The translations under genes and the position numbers were made by a program. The notes under the pieces are model-generated. The model made no database searches and was not told the origin of the DNA. It saw only the letters and a list, made by a program, of their open reading frames with translations. A stretch of DNA of 64,000 bases from Pseudomonadota bacterium (GTDB lineage Bacteria > Pseudomonadota > Gammaproteobacteria > Burkholderiales > JABEVD01), in the NCBI GenBank assembly GCA_021802545.1, contig JAJZRS010000001.1, positions 156,822 to 220,821 of the forward strand, written 5' to 3'. Positions 29,813 through 38,662 of this stretch are shown one piece after another. How positions within the stretch are numbered: the first letter of the stretch is position 1; every line of letters starts with the position of its first letter.

Positions 29813-32356
29813 GTGATATTCAACGCTCCGGACAAACAAATACAGCGTATCCTGACTGAACAGATCAGGATTCTGTTCACGCGCGCGCCGGTCGTTTATT
29901 CGATCAACATCCTTGTGGCTGCGGTCAGCATGGCCGTGCTTTGGGGCGTCGTCCCGGAAGACAGGCTTGTTTTCTGGTGCTCGTCCATCATCGCTTTATC
30001 GCTGCTGAGATTCTATTACCTACACGTCTACAGGAAGGAAGGCGGAAATCGGCCGGAATTCTGGCGCCGTTTTTCGATAGCGACTTCGGCATTTTCAGGT
30101 TTGCTCTGGGGCGGGATGGGCGCAGCCCTGTTTCCGGAGGGTTCGGTCGTCTATCAGTGTTACCTGTTGCTCGTCGTGAGCGGAATGCTGGCCGGCGCCG
30201 TGTCTTCCTGGTCGGTCTATATGCCGGCGTTCAACGCCTATTTCCTGCCCGCCAGCCTCATCTTCGCCGTGCGCATTGTGTCCGCGGCTTTCGTTGCGGG
30301 AAGCGGCGTCATGTTTGGTCTCGCTCTGCTTTTTTCCGCATTTTCCATGGCGCTCTATTTCTTGGCGCAGAATGCCTACAGGGTGCTGCTCGATTCCTTG
30401 CACAACCAGTTTGAGAAACAGTCGCTTGCGCACTCCCTGGACGAAAAGAAAAGGGAGGCAGAGCATTCCGAAGCGAATCTCAAGCGCGCGCACAGGGCAC
30501 TCCAGGCGATCAGCGAATGCAACAAGTCCATGGTGCGCGCCAACTTTGAAACCGAGTTGCTGCATGAATTTTGCAGCATTCTGGTGAAGCGCGGCGGCTA
30601 CCGTTTTGTATGGGTGGGCCAGGTACAGAGTGCATCGAAGGCCATCGTTCCCGTGGCCAGCGCGGGGTTCGACGGCGGCTATCTCGAAGCGAGGCGGTTT
30701 TCCTGGGATGAAGACGAACAGGGAGACGGGCCGGTCGGCATTGCGGTGCGCACGGGAAATGTCGTGGCGATCGGCAATCTGGAACTGGATCCGCGCTTCA
30801 AGCCATGGCGCAAGGAAGCTGTAAGGCGCGGCTATGCCTCGATGATTGCGCTGCCGCTCAAGACGGGCGGCATGACGGGCGGGGTGCTGAACATCTATTC
30901 TGCTGAACAGAATGCTTTCGACAAGGAAGAGACCGAGCTATTGCTGCAGTTATCCGACGACCTCGCCTACGGTATACAGAGCCTGAGGACGAGGACCGAA
31001 ATCGCCAAGCAGGCTTGGCACGATTCCCTCACCGGACTGCCGAACCGCTCCCTGCTGCGGGACAGGATGCGCCAGGCGATGGCATCTGTTAAGCGGACCG
31101 ACCATATGCTGGCCATCCTGTTTCTCGATCTGGACGGCTTCAAGCTGATCAACGACCAGTACGGGCATGCTTCAGGGGATGCGCTCATCAGGGAGGTTTC
31201 GGCGAGGCTCGTTACTTCTGTCAGGGCGGGGGATACCGTATCGAGACTGGGTGGGGACGAGTTCGTGATTCTTCTGGATGTTTCCTCCATCGAAGAGATG
31301 CGGCAATGCATTGCGCGGATCATGAGCGAAATCAGGAAACCGATTGCCCTCGACGGGCAGGACGCCATGATTTCGTCGAGCATAGGCGTGACGCTTTATC
31401 CCCAGAACGACGCGGATGCAGATGCGCTGATTCGACACGCCGACATGGCGATGTATCAGGCGAAACAGGCGGGAAGAAACTGCTACCGCATCTTCGACGT
31501 CAACATGGACTTGTCGGCAAGGATCGGCTTTCAAATGCGCGACAGGATCGCGCAAGCCATCGACAGGCAGGAATTCTGTCTTTATTACCAGCCCAAGGTG
31601 AATCTCAGGACAGGAAGGCTGTTCGGCGTGGAGGCCCTGATCCGCTGGAACCATCCTGAAAAAGGGCTGCTTCCCCCCGTCGAATTCCTGCCTTTCGCCG
31701 AAGGGTCTGACCTCATCGTCAGAATAGGCGATTGGGTGATCGAGGAGGCGTTGCGTCAGGTCTCATCATGGCACGAGGCAGGCATCGACATCGAGGTGAG
31801 CGTGAACGTCGCTTCCGAGCAGCTTCACGAGGCCGGTTTCTCCGCCAAGCTCAAGGCTGCGATCGAACGGTATCCCAACATCGAGCCCAAACACCTCGAG
31901 CTCGAGGTGTTGGAGAGCGCGGCGCTGCAGGACATGCGTCTCGTCAAACAGGTCCTGGGCGAATGCAAGGCCCTCGGCGTGGTGCTGTCACTGGACGATT
32001 TCGGAACAGGCTATTCTTCGCTTGCCTATCTGAGGCATCTGCCGGTCGACATGCTCAAGATAGATCAAAGCTTCGTGCGGGACATGATCGAAGACAGGGA
32101 AGATCTCGCAGTGATCGAAGGGGTGATCAGCTTGGCGAAAATCTTCGACCTGGATTTGATCGCGGAAGGGGTGGAGAGCGCCGAGCATGGCAAGATGCTG
32201 CTCAATCTCGGGTGCGACAAGGCGCAGGGATACGGTATCGCCAAACCCATGCGTGCCGAGAGCCTTCAGGAATGGCTCGTTGCAGGTCACTCCGATTCAG
32301 TTGGCAGCCTGCACTGGATGGGAAATGAAGAGTTCTCTTTCGAGTATGCGGATTGA
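29813..32356 (+). CDS. Membrane GAF-GGDEF-EAL cyclic-di-GMP turnover protein
   Basis: An 847-aa protein. About six membrane spans (residues 25-195) form an N-terminal sensory region, then a short coiled coil, a GAF domain (about 235-390), GGDEF (about 395-565) and EAL (about 575-825). The cyclase signature GGDEF is intact with the inhibitory RAGD (RxxD) five residues before it. The phosphodiesterase side keeps EALIRW, the Asn in VSVNVAS, LDDFGTGYSS, LKIDQSF and AEGVES. Both activities are therefore possible. The start is a GTG with a weak Shine-Dalgarno. Its last 60 bp overlap the convergent HDOD gene. Confidence 0.92.
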   Translation: MIFNAPDKQIQRILTEQIRILFTRAPVVYSINILVAAVSMAVLWGVVPEDRLVFWCSSIIALSLLRFYYLHVYRKEGGNRPEFWRRFSIATSAFSGLLWGGMGAALFPEGSVVYQCYLLLVVSGMLAGAVSSWSVYMPAFNAYFLPASLIFAVRIVSAAFVAGSGVMFGLALLFSAFSMALYFLAQNAYRVLLDSLHNQFEKQSLAHSLDEKKREAEHSEANLKRAHRALQAISECNKSMVRANFETELLHEFCSILVKRGGYRFVWVGQVQSASKAIVPVASAGFDGGYLEARRFSWDEDEQGDGPVGIAVRTGNVVAIGNLELDPRFKPWRKEAVRRGYASMIALPLKTGGMTGGVLNIYSAEQNAFDKEETELLLQLSDDLAYGIQSLRTRTEIAKQAWHDSLTGLPNRSLLRDRMRQAMASVKRTDHMLAILFLDLDGFKLINDQYGHASGDALIREVSARLVTSVRAGDTVSRLGGDEFVILLDVSSIEEMRQCIARIMSEIRKPIALDGQDAMISSSIGVTLYPQNDADADALIRHADMAMYQAKQAGRNCYRIFDVNMDLSARIGFQMRDRIAQAIDRQEFCLYYQPKVNLRTGRLFGVEALIRWNHPEKGLLPPVEFLPFAEGSDLIVRIGDWVIEEALRQVSSWHEAGIDIEVSVNVASEQLHEAGFSAKLKAAIERYPNIEPKHLELEVLESAALQDMRLVKQVLGECKALGVVLSLDDFGTGYSSLAYLRHLPVDMLKIDQSFVRDMIEDREDLAVIEGVISLAKIFDLDLIAEGVESAEHGKMLLNLGCDKAQGYGIAKPMRAESLQEWLVAGHSDSVGSLHWMGNEEFSFEYAD

Positions 32357-33160
32357 TGTCTCGATCGTGCCAAACAGATCTTCGGCGCGCTCATCCCAGG
32401 AAAGCCCAAGTCTTTTGCAGGCGCCTTCTGAAAGATAGGTGACGCTGGAATCTGGGGCGAGATCCAGGGCATTGCCGATGACTTCAGCGACATGCACCGC
32501 ATCGGCATAAGGGTTCCCTTCCGCCTGGTCGGGATCGCAATGATACCGGATCGCATCCATGACCTGGGGCGGAAGCGACCAGAATTCCGCAAGCCAGCTT
32601 CCAATCATTGCGTGATCAACGCCGAACGTTTCCCGTTCGATTCGGCATAGGGGGGCGAACGACTGCTCCCGCCGTTCCAGAACCGAGCGATAAGCTTGCG
32701 GCAGGAAACGATGAAGCCAGAGTTTGCCGACATTGTGCAGGAGACCTGCAATCAGCGCCGTATCGTCCGAGATCCCTGAAAATGCTGCGACATGCTGCGC
32801 GCATAAACCGGTCGCCAGGCTGCGCTCCCAAAGGATTTCGGGCAGGTTGCCGCCCGACGTATCTTCGAAATGATTGGACATCGAGGCGAGAATGACCATT
32901 TTCTGAAGTTTCATGACGCCGACCAGGGAGGTGGCCTTGTAAAGATCGTTGATTTGCAGATCGTGGTGAATATGGGTGGCTGCCTGATTGGCGATCGAGA
33001 AAACTTGCCCGGTCAGAACCGGATCGCGACTGACGTGCTTCACCAGCGAGTTGAAGTTGAAATTCGGATCGTCGATCGTATGCAGGATTTCGTTGATGAT
33101 GCGGGGGAAAACAGGGAGCTGTTGGGCGGTATCGAGCACCTGGTTTTTCGAGATGACCAT
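32297..33160 (-). CDS. HDOD domain signalling protein
   Basis: A 287-aa protein that is nearly all HDOD domain (about residues 15-205): LPVFPRIINEIL, VSRDPVLTGQVFSIANQAA, LVGVMKLQKMVIL and GLLHNVGKL. As usual in HDOD, the metal-binding HD pair is degenerate (HN), so it is likely a protein-interaction module without phosphodiesterase activity. It begins directly after the stop of the preceding small gene (TAA then ATG), which indicates one transcript and a joint role. Confidence 0.9.
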   Translation of the reverse strand: MVISKNQVLDTAQQLPVFPRIINEILHTIDDPNFNFNSLVKHVSRDPVLTGQVFSIANQAATHIHHDLQINDLYKATSLVGVMKLQKMVILASMSNHFEDTSGGNLPEILWERSLATGLCAQHVAAFSGISDDTALIAGLLHNVGKLWLHRFLPQAYRSVLERREQSFAPLCRIERETFGVDHAMIGSWLAEFWSLPPQVMDAIRYHCDPDQAEGNPYADAVHVAEVIGNALDLAPDSSVTYLSEGACKRLGLSWDERAEDLFGTIETSIRILERELFISHPVQAAN

Positions 33161-33511
33161 TTATCTTGAGAGATGCGTGCGGATTCGGTCGAAGAAAGCG
33201 GCCATGATGGGCTGGGTAAGATCGGAATGCGCAAAGAGTCTGCGGAGCTTCGCTTCCACTTGCAAGGCGTTCGCGGCGATTTCCTCGTCGGTCCGGTCGT
33301 CGGCTAGCCAGACGCATACGGCTTCGGCATGGTGCGAGGCGAGCTGTCTGACGTTGTCCTCGGTCAATACATGTCCTTCGGGCAGCATGTAGCGTAGAAT
33401 GCGCTTCTCCGTTACGGCGAGCGGCTTTGCGAGCGTCATCCCTGAGGCGATTTCCTCGATCGACAAATAGGTGGCGCGCATTCTGTTCGGCATGGGCGGG
33501 CTTCTCGACAT
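33161..33511 (-). CDS. DUF3391-like small regulatory protein
   Basis: About 116 aa. The segment LSIEEIASGMTLAKPLAV through LPEGHVLTEDNVRQLASHHA resembles the DUF3391-type module that usually precedes HD-GYP phosphodiesterase domains (pattern SGM.LA.P then L..G..LTE). Here it is a free protein followed immediately by an HDOD gene, as if an HD-type fusion had been split. No good Shine-Dalgarno marks the start: ATGs at 33511, 33493 and 33481 are all possible. Confidence 0.65.
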   Translation of the reverse strand: MSRSPPMPNRMRATYLSIEEIASGMTLAKPLAVTEKRILRYMLPEGHVLTEDNVRQLASHHAEAVCVWLADDRTDEEIAANALQVEAKLRRLFAHSDLTQPIMAAFFDRIRTHLSR

Positions 33512-33597
33512 GAACGCTGTTCGCTTGATTTTCACCCTATTGCAGTCAAATGACAATGCCTTGCGATGGAAATCTTCCCGGAAAGTCCAAAACGACT

Positions 33598-33626
33598 TTG
33601 ACAATCGCGGACAAGCTCATTAGAAT
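33598..33626 (+). promoter_or_regulatory. Strong sigma-70 promoter of the tRNA-tuf operon
   Basis: A perfect -35 TTGACA (33598-33603), 17-bp spacer and TAGAAT (33621-33626). Start expected near 33633, nine bases before tRNA-Tyr. It probably drives tRNA-Tyr, tRNA-Gly, tRNA-Thr, tuf, tRNA-Trp, secE and nusG. Confidence 0.85.
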
Positions 33627-33641
33627 AGACGGTTTCGCTCC

Positions 33642-33726
<85 letters not shown>

Positions 33727-33759
33727 GATTTGATGTGGCCGGAGAATATCCGGCAAATT

Positions 33760-33833
33760 GCGGGTGTAGCTCAATGGTAGAGCAGAAGCCTTCCAAGCTT
33801 ACGACGAGGGTTCGATTCCCTTCACCCGCTCCA
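33760..33833 (+). tRNA. tRNA-Gly (anticodon TCC)
   Basis: A 74-nt tRNA. Acceptor GCGGGTG pairs with CACCCGC, discriminator T, encoded CCA. The loop CTTCCAA gives anticodon TCC at 33792-33794. The outermost base pair of the anticodon stem is a G-A mismatch. T-loop TTCGATT. Confidence 0.96.
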
Positions 33834-33846
33834 GTGTTAAAGGTTC

Positions 33847-33921
<75 letters not shown>

Positions 33922-33937
33922 GGATTTGCGATTGTTG

Positions 33938-35142
33938 AGAGGAAACCATCATGGCAAAGAGCAAGTTTGAGCGGACGAAGCCGCATGTGAACGTAGGGAC
34001 GATTGGTCACGTTGACCATGGCAAGACGACGCTGACTGCGGCGATCACGACGATTCTGACGAAGAAGTTCGGCGGCGAAGCGAAGAGCTACGATCAGATT
34101 GATTCGGCGCCCGAAGAGCGCGCTCGCGGGATCACGATCAACACCGCGCACGTGGAATACGAGACGGAGACGCGTCACTATGCGCACGTTGACTGTCCCG
34201 GCCACGCTGACTACGTGAAGAACATGATCACGGGCGCAGCGCAGATGGACGGTGCGATTCTGGTGTGCTCGGCCGCTGACGGCCCGATGCCCCAGACGCG
34301 CGAGCACATTCTGCTGGCACGTCAGGTTGGCGTTCCTTACATCGTGGTTTACCTGAACAAGGCGGACATGGTTGACGATCCCGAGCTGTTGGAGCTGGTG
34401 GAGATGGAAGTCCGCGAACTGCTTTCGAAGTACGATTTTCCCGGCGACGACACGCCGATCGTGGTGGGTTCGGCACTGAAGGCGCTGCAGGGCGACCAGT
34501 CGGAAATCGGCGAGCCTTCGATTTTGAAGCTGGCTGCCGCATTGGACAGCTACATTCCCGAGCCGCAGCGTGCGATTGACGGGACGTTCCTGATGCCTGT
34601 TGAAGACGTGTTCTCGATTTCCGGTCGCGGCACGGTGGTGACGGGTCGCGTTGAGCGCGGCATCATCAAGGTTGGCGACGAAGTGGAGATCGTCGGGATT
34701 CGTCCGACGACGAAGACGACGTGCACGGGCGTTGAGATGTTCAGGAAGCTGCTTGACCAGGGTCAGGCAGGCGACAACGTTGGCGTGCTGCTGCGCGGCA
34801 CGAAGCGCGAGGAAGTGGAGCGCGGTCAAGTGCTGGCGAAGCCTGGTTCGATCACGCCGCACACGAAGTTCAGCGCAGAGATTTACGTGCTGTCGAAGGA
34901 CGAGGGCGGTCGTCATACGCCGTTCTTCAACGGCTACCGCCCGCAGTTCTTCTTCAGGACGACGGACGTGACGGGATCGATCGACCTGGCCGAAGGCACC
35001 GAGATGGTGATGCCTGGAGACAACGTGTCGGTGACGGTTTCCCTGATTGCGCCGGTTGCGATGGAAGAAGGTCTGCGCTTTGCGATCCGCGAAGGCGGCA
35101 GGACCGTGGGCGCCGGTGTCGTCGCCAAGATCATCCAGTAAG
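33938..35142 (+). repeat. 1205-bp direct repeat, copy 1 (tuf)
   Basis: Identical base for base to 50136-51340: 13 bases of leader including the Shine-Dalgarno, the whole tuf gene and one base after the stop. Flanks differ immediately on both sides. Confidence 0.97.
33951..35141 (+). CDS. tuf: Elongation factor Tu (copy 1)
   Basis: A 396-aa GTPase that delivers aminoacyl-tRNA to the ribosome. P-loop GHVDHGKTT, switch region [31 protein letters not shown] and the G5 motif SALKAL, then domains 2 and 3 ([18 protein letters not shown]). Shine-Dalgarno AGAGGAAA precedes the ATG. It sits between tRNA-Thr and tRNA-Trp. Threonine is coded mostly by ACG here, unlike neighbouring translation genes that favour ACC. 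Confidence 0.99.
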   Translation: MAKSKFERTKPHVNVGTIGHVDHGKTTLTAAITTILTKKFGGEAKSYDQIDSAPEERARGITINTAHVEYETETRHYAHVDCPGHADYVKNMITGAAQMDGAILVCSAADGPMPQTREHILLARQVGVPYIVVYLNKADMVDDPELLELVEMEVRELLSKYDFPGDDTPIVVGSALKALQGDQSEIGEPSILKLAAALDSYIPEPQRAIDGTFLMPVEDVFSISGRGTVVTGRVERGIIKVGDEVEIVGIRPTTKTTCTGVEMFRKLLDQGQAGDNVGVLLRGTKREEVERGQVLAKPGSITPHTKFSAEIYVLSKDEGGRHTPFFNGYRPQFFFRTTDVTGSIDLAEGTEMVMPGDNVSVTVSLIAPVAMEEGLRFAIREGGRTVGAGVVAKIIQ

Positions 35143-35154
35143 GTTTGTAGAATT

Positions 35155-35230
35155 AGGCCAGTAGCTCAATTGGCAGAGCGTCGGTCTCCAAAACCGAAGG
35201 TTGGGGGTTCGAAGCCCTCCTGGCCTGCCA
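35155..35230 (+). tRNA. tRNA-Trp (anticodon CCA)
   Basis: A 76-nt tRNA. Acceptor AGGCCAG pairs with CTGGCCT, discriminator G, encoded CCA. Stem TCGGT/ACCGA with loop CTCCAAA; anticodon CCA at 35188-35190. It is placed between tuf and secE, a common order in proteobacteria. Confidence 0.97.
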
Positions 35231-35238
35231 GAATAGTG

Positions 35239-35261
35239 GCGGCGCGAAATTGCCGCGCCGC
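35239..35261 (+). other. GC-rich hairpin between tRNA-Trp and secE
   Basis: A perfect 8-bp stem GCGGCGCG / CGCGCCGC with a 7-base loop, eight bases after the tRNA. No T-run, so more likely an RNA processing or stability element than a terminator. Confidence 0.35.
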
Positions 35262-35276
35262 ACGGATTTAGGAAAT

Positions 35277-35624
35277 ATGGCGGATAAGATAAAACTCGGA
35301 TTGGCGGCGCTCCTTGTGGTTGCGGGCATTGCCGGATTTTACCTGTTGCAGGGCAGCGCCATGGTGCTGCGCGTGGTGTCGGTCCTCGTGGGCATCGCGT
35401 TGGCTACGGGCGTTGCATGGCTTTCCGAACCCGGAAAGCGCTTCGTGCAGTTCGGAAGAGAGTCCGTGGTCGAGGCGCAGAAGGTGGTCTGGCCGAGCCG
35501 CAAGGAAACCCTGCAGACTACGGGCGTGGTAGTGGCTTTCGTGGTGGTCATGGCGATTTTCCTGTGGCTGGTCGATGCGACCTTGATGTCTGCCGTAAAG
35601 TTATTAATGGGCCGGGGGGATTGA
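35277..35624 (+). CDS. secE: Preprotein translocase subunit SecE
   Basis: A 115-aa three-span SecE as in enteric bacteria: two N-terminal spans ([18 protein letters not shown] and [17 protein letters not shown]), the amphipathic conserved [13 protein letters not shown] and the essential third span. It clamps SecY. ATG at 35277 follows AGGA; an upstream in-frame ATG at 35250 falls inside the GC-rich hairpin. Confidence 0.96.
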   Translation: MADKIKLGLAALLVVAGIAGFYLLQGSAMVLRVVSVLVGIALATGVAWLSEPGKRFVQFGRESVVEAQKVVWPSRKETLQTTGVVVAFVVVMAIFLWLVDATLMSAVKLLMGRGD

Positions 35625-36157
35625 TGGCTAAGCGCTGGTATGTTGTTCATGCCTATTCTGGATTCGAGAAGAGCGTGATGCGTGCGCTTCAGGAGCGGAT
35701 CGAGCGTTCTGGAATGAGCGACAAGTTTGGCAGGATTCTGGTGCCTGTCGAGGAAGTCGTCGAGATGAAGGGCGGTCACAAGAACATCAGTGAGCGCAAG
35801 TTCTTCCCGGGCTATGTGCTGGTCGAGATGGAGATGACGGACGAGACCTGGCATCTCGTCAAGAACACGAACAAGGTGACGGGTTTCGTCGGCGGCAGCG
35901 CGATGAGGCCCACGCCGATCAGCGAGAAAGAAGTCGAGAACATCCTCAGGCAGATGCAGGAAGGTGTCGAGAAACCGAGGCCCAAGGTGCTGTTCGAAGT
36001 CGGCGAATCCGTCAGGGTCAAGGAAGGACCGTTCACGGATTTTCATGGCGTTGTCGAGGATGTCAACTACGACAAGAGCAAGCTCAGGGTTTCGGTGACG
36101 ATCTTCGGGCGGGCTACGCCCGTCGAATTGGGTTTCGGTCAGGTCGAAAAAACCTGA
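35624..36157 (+). CDS. nusG: Transcription termination/antitermination factor NusG
   Basis: A 177-aa protein with an NGN domain ([16 protein letters not shown] to about 115) that binds the RNA polymerase clamp and a C-terminal KOW domain ([20 protein letters not shown]) that binds Rho or S10. Its ATG shares a base with the secE stop (TGATG). Confidence 0.98.
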   Translation: MAKRWYVVHAYSGFEKSVMRALQERIERSGMSDKFGRILVPVEEVVEMKGGHKNISERKFFPGYVLVEMEMTDETWHLVKNTNKVTGFVGGSAMRPTPISEKEVENILRQMQEGVEKPRPKVLFEVGESVRVKEGPFTDFHGVVEDVNYDKSKLRVSVTIFGRATPVELGFGQVEKT

Positions 36158-36209
36158 TTTTTTCGGGGAGCCTGAAAAGGCGCTATTACCCATTTAATAG
36201 GAGCATCAC

Positions 36210-36641
36210 ATGGCAAAGAAAATCGTCGGCTATATCAAGCTGCAGGTGCCGGCCGGAAAGGCCAACCCCAGCCCCCCCATCGGGCCAGCGCTGGGTCAGC
36301 GCGGTCTCAACATCATGGAATTCTGCAAGGCCTTCAATGCCGCAACCCAGGGCATGGAAGTGGGTCTTCCGATTCCGGTCGTGATCACCGCCTATGCGGA
36401 CAAGAGCTTCACCTTCGTGATGAAGACGCCGCCTGCGACGACCCTCATCAAGAAGGCGGTGGGCATTCAGTCGGGCAGCGCAAAACCCCATCTGGACAAG
36501 GTCGGGAAATTGACGCGCGCCCAGGCAGAGGAAATCGCCAAGACCAAAATGCCGGATCTCACCGCGGCCGATCTGGACGCGGCGGTCAGGACCATCGCGG
36601 GTTCTGCCCGCAGCATGGGAATCGAAGTGGAGGGCATCTAA
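36210..36641 (+). CDS. rplK: 50S ribosomal protein L11
   Basis: A 143-aa protein with the N-terminal PVGPALGQ-like segment ([18 protein letters not shown]) and the C-terminal 23S GTPase-centre binding domain ([22 protein letters not shown]). Shine-Dalgarno AGGAG. Directly followed, without a gap, by rplA. Confidence 0.98.
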   Translation: MAKKIVGYIKLQVPAGKANPSPPIGPALGQRGLNIMEFCKAFNAATQGMEVGLPIPVVITAYADKSFTFVMKTPPATTLIKKAVGIQSGSAKPHLDKVGKLTRAQAEEIAKTKMPDLTAADLDAAVRTIAGSARSMGIEVEGI

Positions 36642-37343
36642 ATGGCAAAGCATTCCAAGCGCGTGCTGGCGGCACGCTCCAAGGTTGACCGCAGCAAGAC
36701 CTACGTCCTCGAAGATGCATTGAAGCTCGTCAAGGAAAACGCGACGGCCAAGTTCGACGAGTCGATCGACATCGCCGTCAATCTGGGTATCGATGCAAGG
36801 AAATCCGACCAGCTGGTGAGGGGCTCCGTTGTGCTTCCCAGGGGCACCGGCAAGACCGTCAGGGTGGCGGTTTTCGCGCAGGGCGACAAAGCCAAGGACG
36901 CTCAGGCAGCGGGCGCCGACATCGTCGGGTTCGAAGACCTTGCCGAGTCGATCAAGGCTGGCAATATCGATTTCGACGTGGCGATCGCAAGCCCCGATGC
37001 AATGCGCATCGTGGGTACGCTCGGACAGATCCTGGGGCCGCGCGGTCTCATGCCCAACCCGAAGGTCGGAACGGTGACCCCTGACGTGGCAGGAGCCGTG
37101 AAGAATGCCAAGGCCGGACAGGTTCAGTACAGGACGGACAAGGGCGGCATTGTGCAATGCACCATTGGACGCGCCTCGTTCGGCGTGGATGCGCTCACCG
37201 AGAATCTCCGTGCGCTGATCGACGCATTGAACAAGGCAAGGCCTGCCGCAGCAAAGGGGGTTTATCTGAGGAAAATTTCCGTCTCCAGCACGATGGGGGC
37301 GGGGATCAGAGTTGATTCGTCGAGCGTCGTAGCGGCGCAATAA
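36642..37343 (+). CDS. rplA: 50S ribosomal protein L1
   Basis: A 233-aa protein of the L1 stalk, with [33 protein letters not shown] and [15 protein letters not shown] typical of L1. In E. coli L1 represses its own operon by binding the leader; a matching target was not identified here. Confidence 0.98.
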   Translation: MAKHSKRVLAARSKVDRSKTYVLEDALKLVKENATAKFDESIDIAVNLGIDARKSDQLVRGSVVLPRGTGKTVRVAVFAQGDKAKDAQAAGADIVGFEDLAESIKAGNIDFDVAIASPDAMRIVGTLGQILGPRGLMPNPKVGTVTPDVAGAVKNAKAGQVQYRTDKGGIVQCTIGRASFGVDALTENLRALIDALNKARPAAAKGVYLRKISVSSTMGAGIRVDSSSVVAAQ

Positions 37344-37353
37344 AGACTTTGGG

Positions 37354-37381
37354 CTCCCGTCACCTCACCGGGTGACGGGAG
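37354..37381 (+). other. Hairpin in the rplA-rplJ spacer
   Basis: A perfect 11-bp stem CTCCCGTCACC / GGTGACGGGAG with a 6-base loop starts 10 bases after rplA. No T-run follows, so it may be an RNA processing site or a pausing hairpin ahead of the L10 leader. Confidence 0.5.
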
Positions 37382-37390
37382 ATTGTCAAA

Positions 37391-37444
37391 GACCGCAGGA
37401 GTCTTAGGACTTAATATGAGCAGCATCCTGCGCAGATGGTGGTC
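37391..37444 (+). promoter_or_regulatory. L10 leader (rplJL autoregulatory RNA)
   Basis: The spacer upstream of rplJ contains the folded core of the ribosomal L10 leader: GACC (37391-37394) pairs with GGTC (37441-37444), and GCAGGA (37395-37400) pairs with TCCTGC (37426-37431), with the unpaired CGCAGATGGT bulge. L10-(L12)4 binds this element to repress rplJL translation. Confidence 0.75.
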
Positions 37445-37536
37445 CCAAACAGGTTGATCATATCTCCTGATTTGAGGTCGCTGTAACCGCCGGTACATGC
37501 CGGCATACCCTAAACGCAACAGGAAGGGGGTAGACC

Positions 37537-38061
37537 TTGGGTCTTAACATTGAAGAGAAGAAAGCGGTTGTCGCCGAGGTGAGCGGCCAAGTGGCCAATG
37601 CCCAGGCGATCGTCGTTGCTGAGTACCGTGGTCTCGAGGTCGGTGAGATGACTGCGCTGCGCGCGAAAGCACGCGGAGCGGGAATCTATTTCCGCGTCTT
37701 GAAGAACACGCTGGTTCGCCGCGCAGTCGCGGACACACCCTATGCCGGTCTTTCAGAGCATATGGTGGGGCCGCTCGCCTATGGCATCGGGTCCGACCCG
37801 GTCGCCGTGGCGAAAGTGCTCAGCGAATTCGCCAAGTCCAACGATAAGTTCGTCATCAAGGCGGGCGGCATGGCAGGCAAGGTTCTGACTGCCAAGGATG
37901 TCGCAACGCTTGCCAGCATGCCGAGCCGCGAGGAACTTCTGGCGAAGCTGCTGGGAACGATGCAGGCACCCGTCGCGAAATTTGTTCAGACACTCAACGA
38001 AGTGCCTTCCAAATTCGTTCGCGGCCTCGCGGCCGTCAGGGACCAGAAAGAAGCCGCTTGA
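37537..38061 (+). CDS. rplJ: 50S ribosomal protein L10
   Basis: A 174-aa stalk base protein ([21 protein letters not shown]-like [11 protein letters not shown]-terminal helix that holds L12 dimers). The start is a TTG at 37537 preceded by AGGAAGGGGG; no ATG is available and the N-terminus aligns with L10 from this codon. The weak start codon fits translational feedback through the leader. Confidence 0.96.
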   Translation: MGLNIEEKKAVVAEVSGQVANAQAIVVAEYRGLEVGEMTALRAKARGAGIYFRVLKNTLVRRAVADTPYAGLSEHMVGPLAYGIGSDPVAVAKVLSEFAKSNDKFVIKAGGMAGKVLTAKDVATLASMPSREELLAKLLGTMQAPVAKFVQTLNEVPSKFVRGLAAVRDQKEAA

Positions 38062-38106
38062 TTATTCGCGGGATATTCCCGCATCTACATTTTTTAGGAG
38101 ACTAAT

Positions 38107-38490
<384 letters not shown>

Positions 38491-38505
38491 TTGTAGTGAA
38501 CGTGA

Positions 38506-38533
38506 AAGGCTGGCGGTTTTCCGTCAGCCTTTT
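38506..38533 (+). terminator. Attenuator between rplL and rpoB
   Basis: AAGGCTGGCGG pairs with CCGTCAGCCTT (11 bp, one G-T) around a TTTT loop, followed by a short T stretch. E. coli has a partial terminator at the same place that lowers rpoBC relative to rplJL. Confidence 0.7.
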
Positions 38534-38546
38534 GCCGCTTTTGGAA

Positions 38547-38651
38547 AGAAGCCAGAAGTCAGAAGATGCAACTTATGAACCGGAGGTCCGCTCTTAGACT
38601 ATGATTGTTCTACCGTCTTCTTACTCCTGTCTTTTATCCCTGTCCCCTGTC
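38547..38651. repeat. Purine-rich and pyrimidine-rich heptad repeats before rpoB
   Basis: Three adjacent heptads of the form AGAAGNN (38547-38567) and, about 60 bases on, TCCTGTC (38625-38631) plus two adjacent CCCTGTC (38638-38651) lie in the 172-bp rplL-rpoB spacer. No gene or promoter was assigned to the segment. The rpoB Shine-Dalgarno follows. Confidence 0.55.
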
Positions 38652-38662
38652 GTGGAGATGTC

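Noticed and set aside
34301-34330. TGGCACG within tuf as a sigma-54 promoter
   Set aside because: No TTGC at the -12 spacing, and it lies inside a coding sequence.
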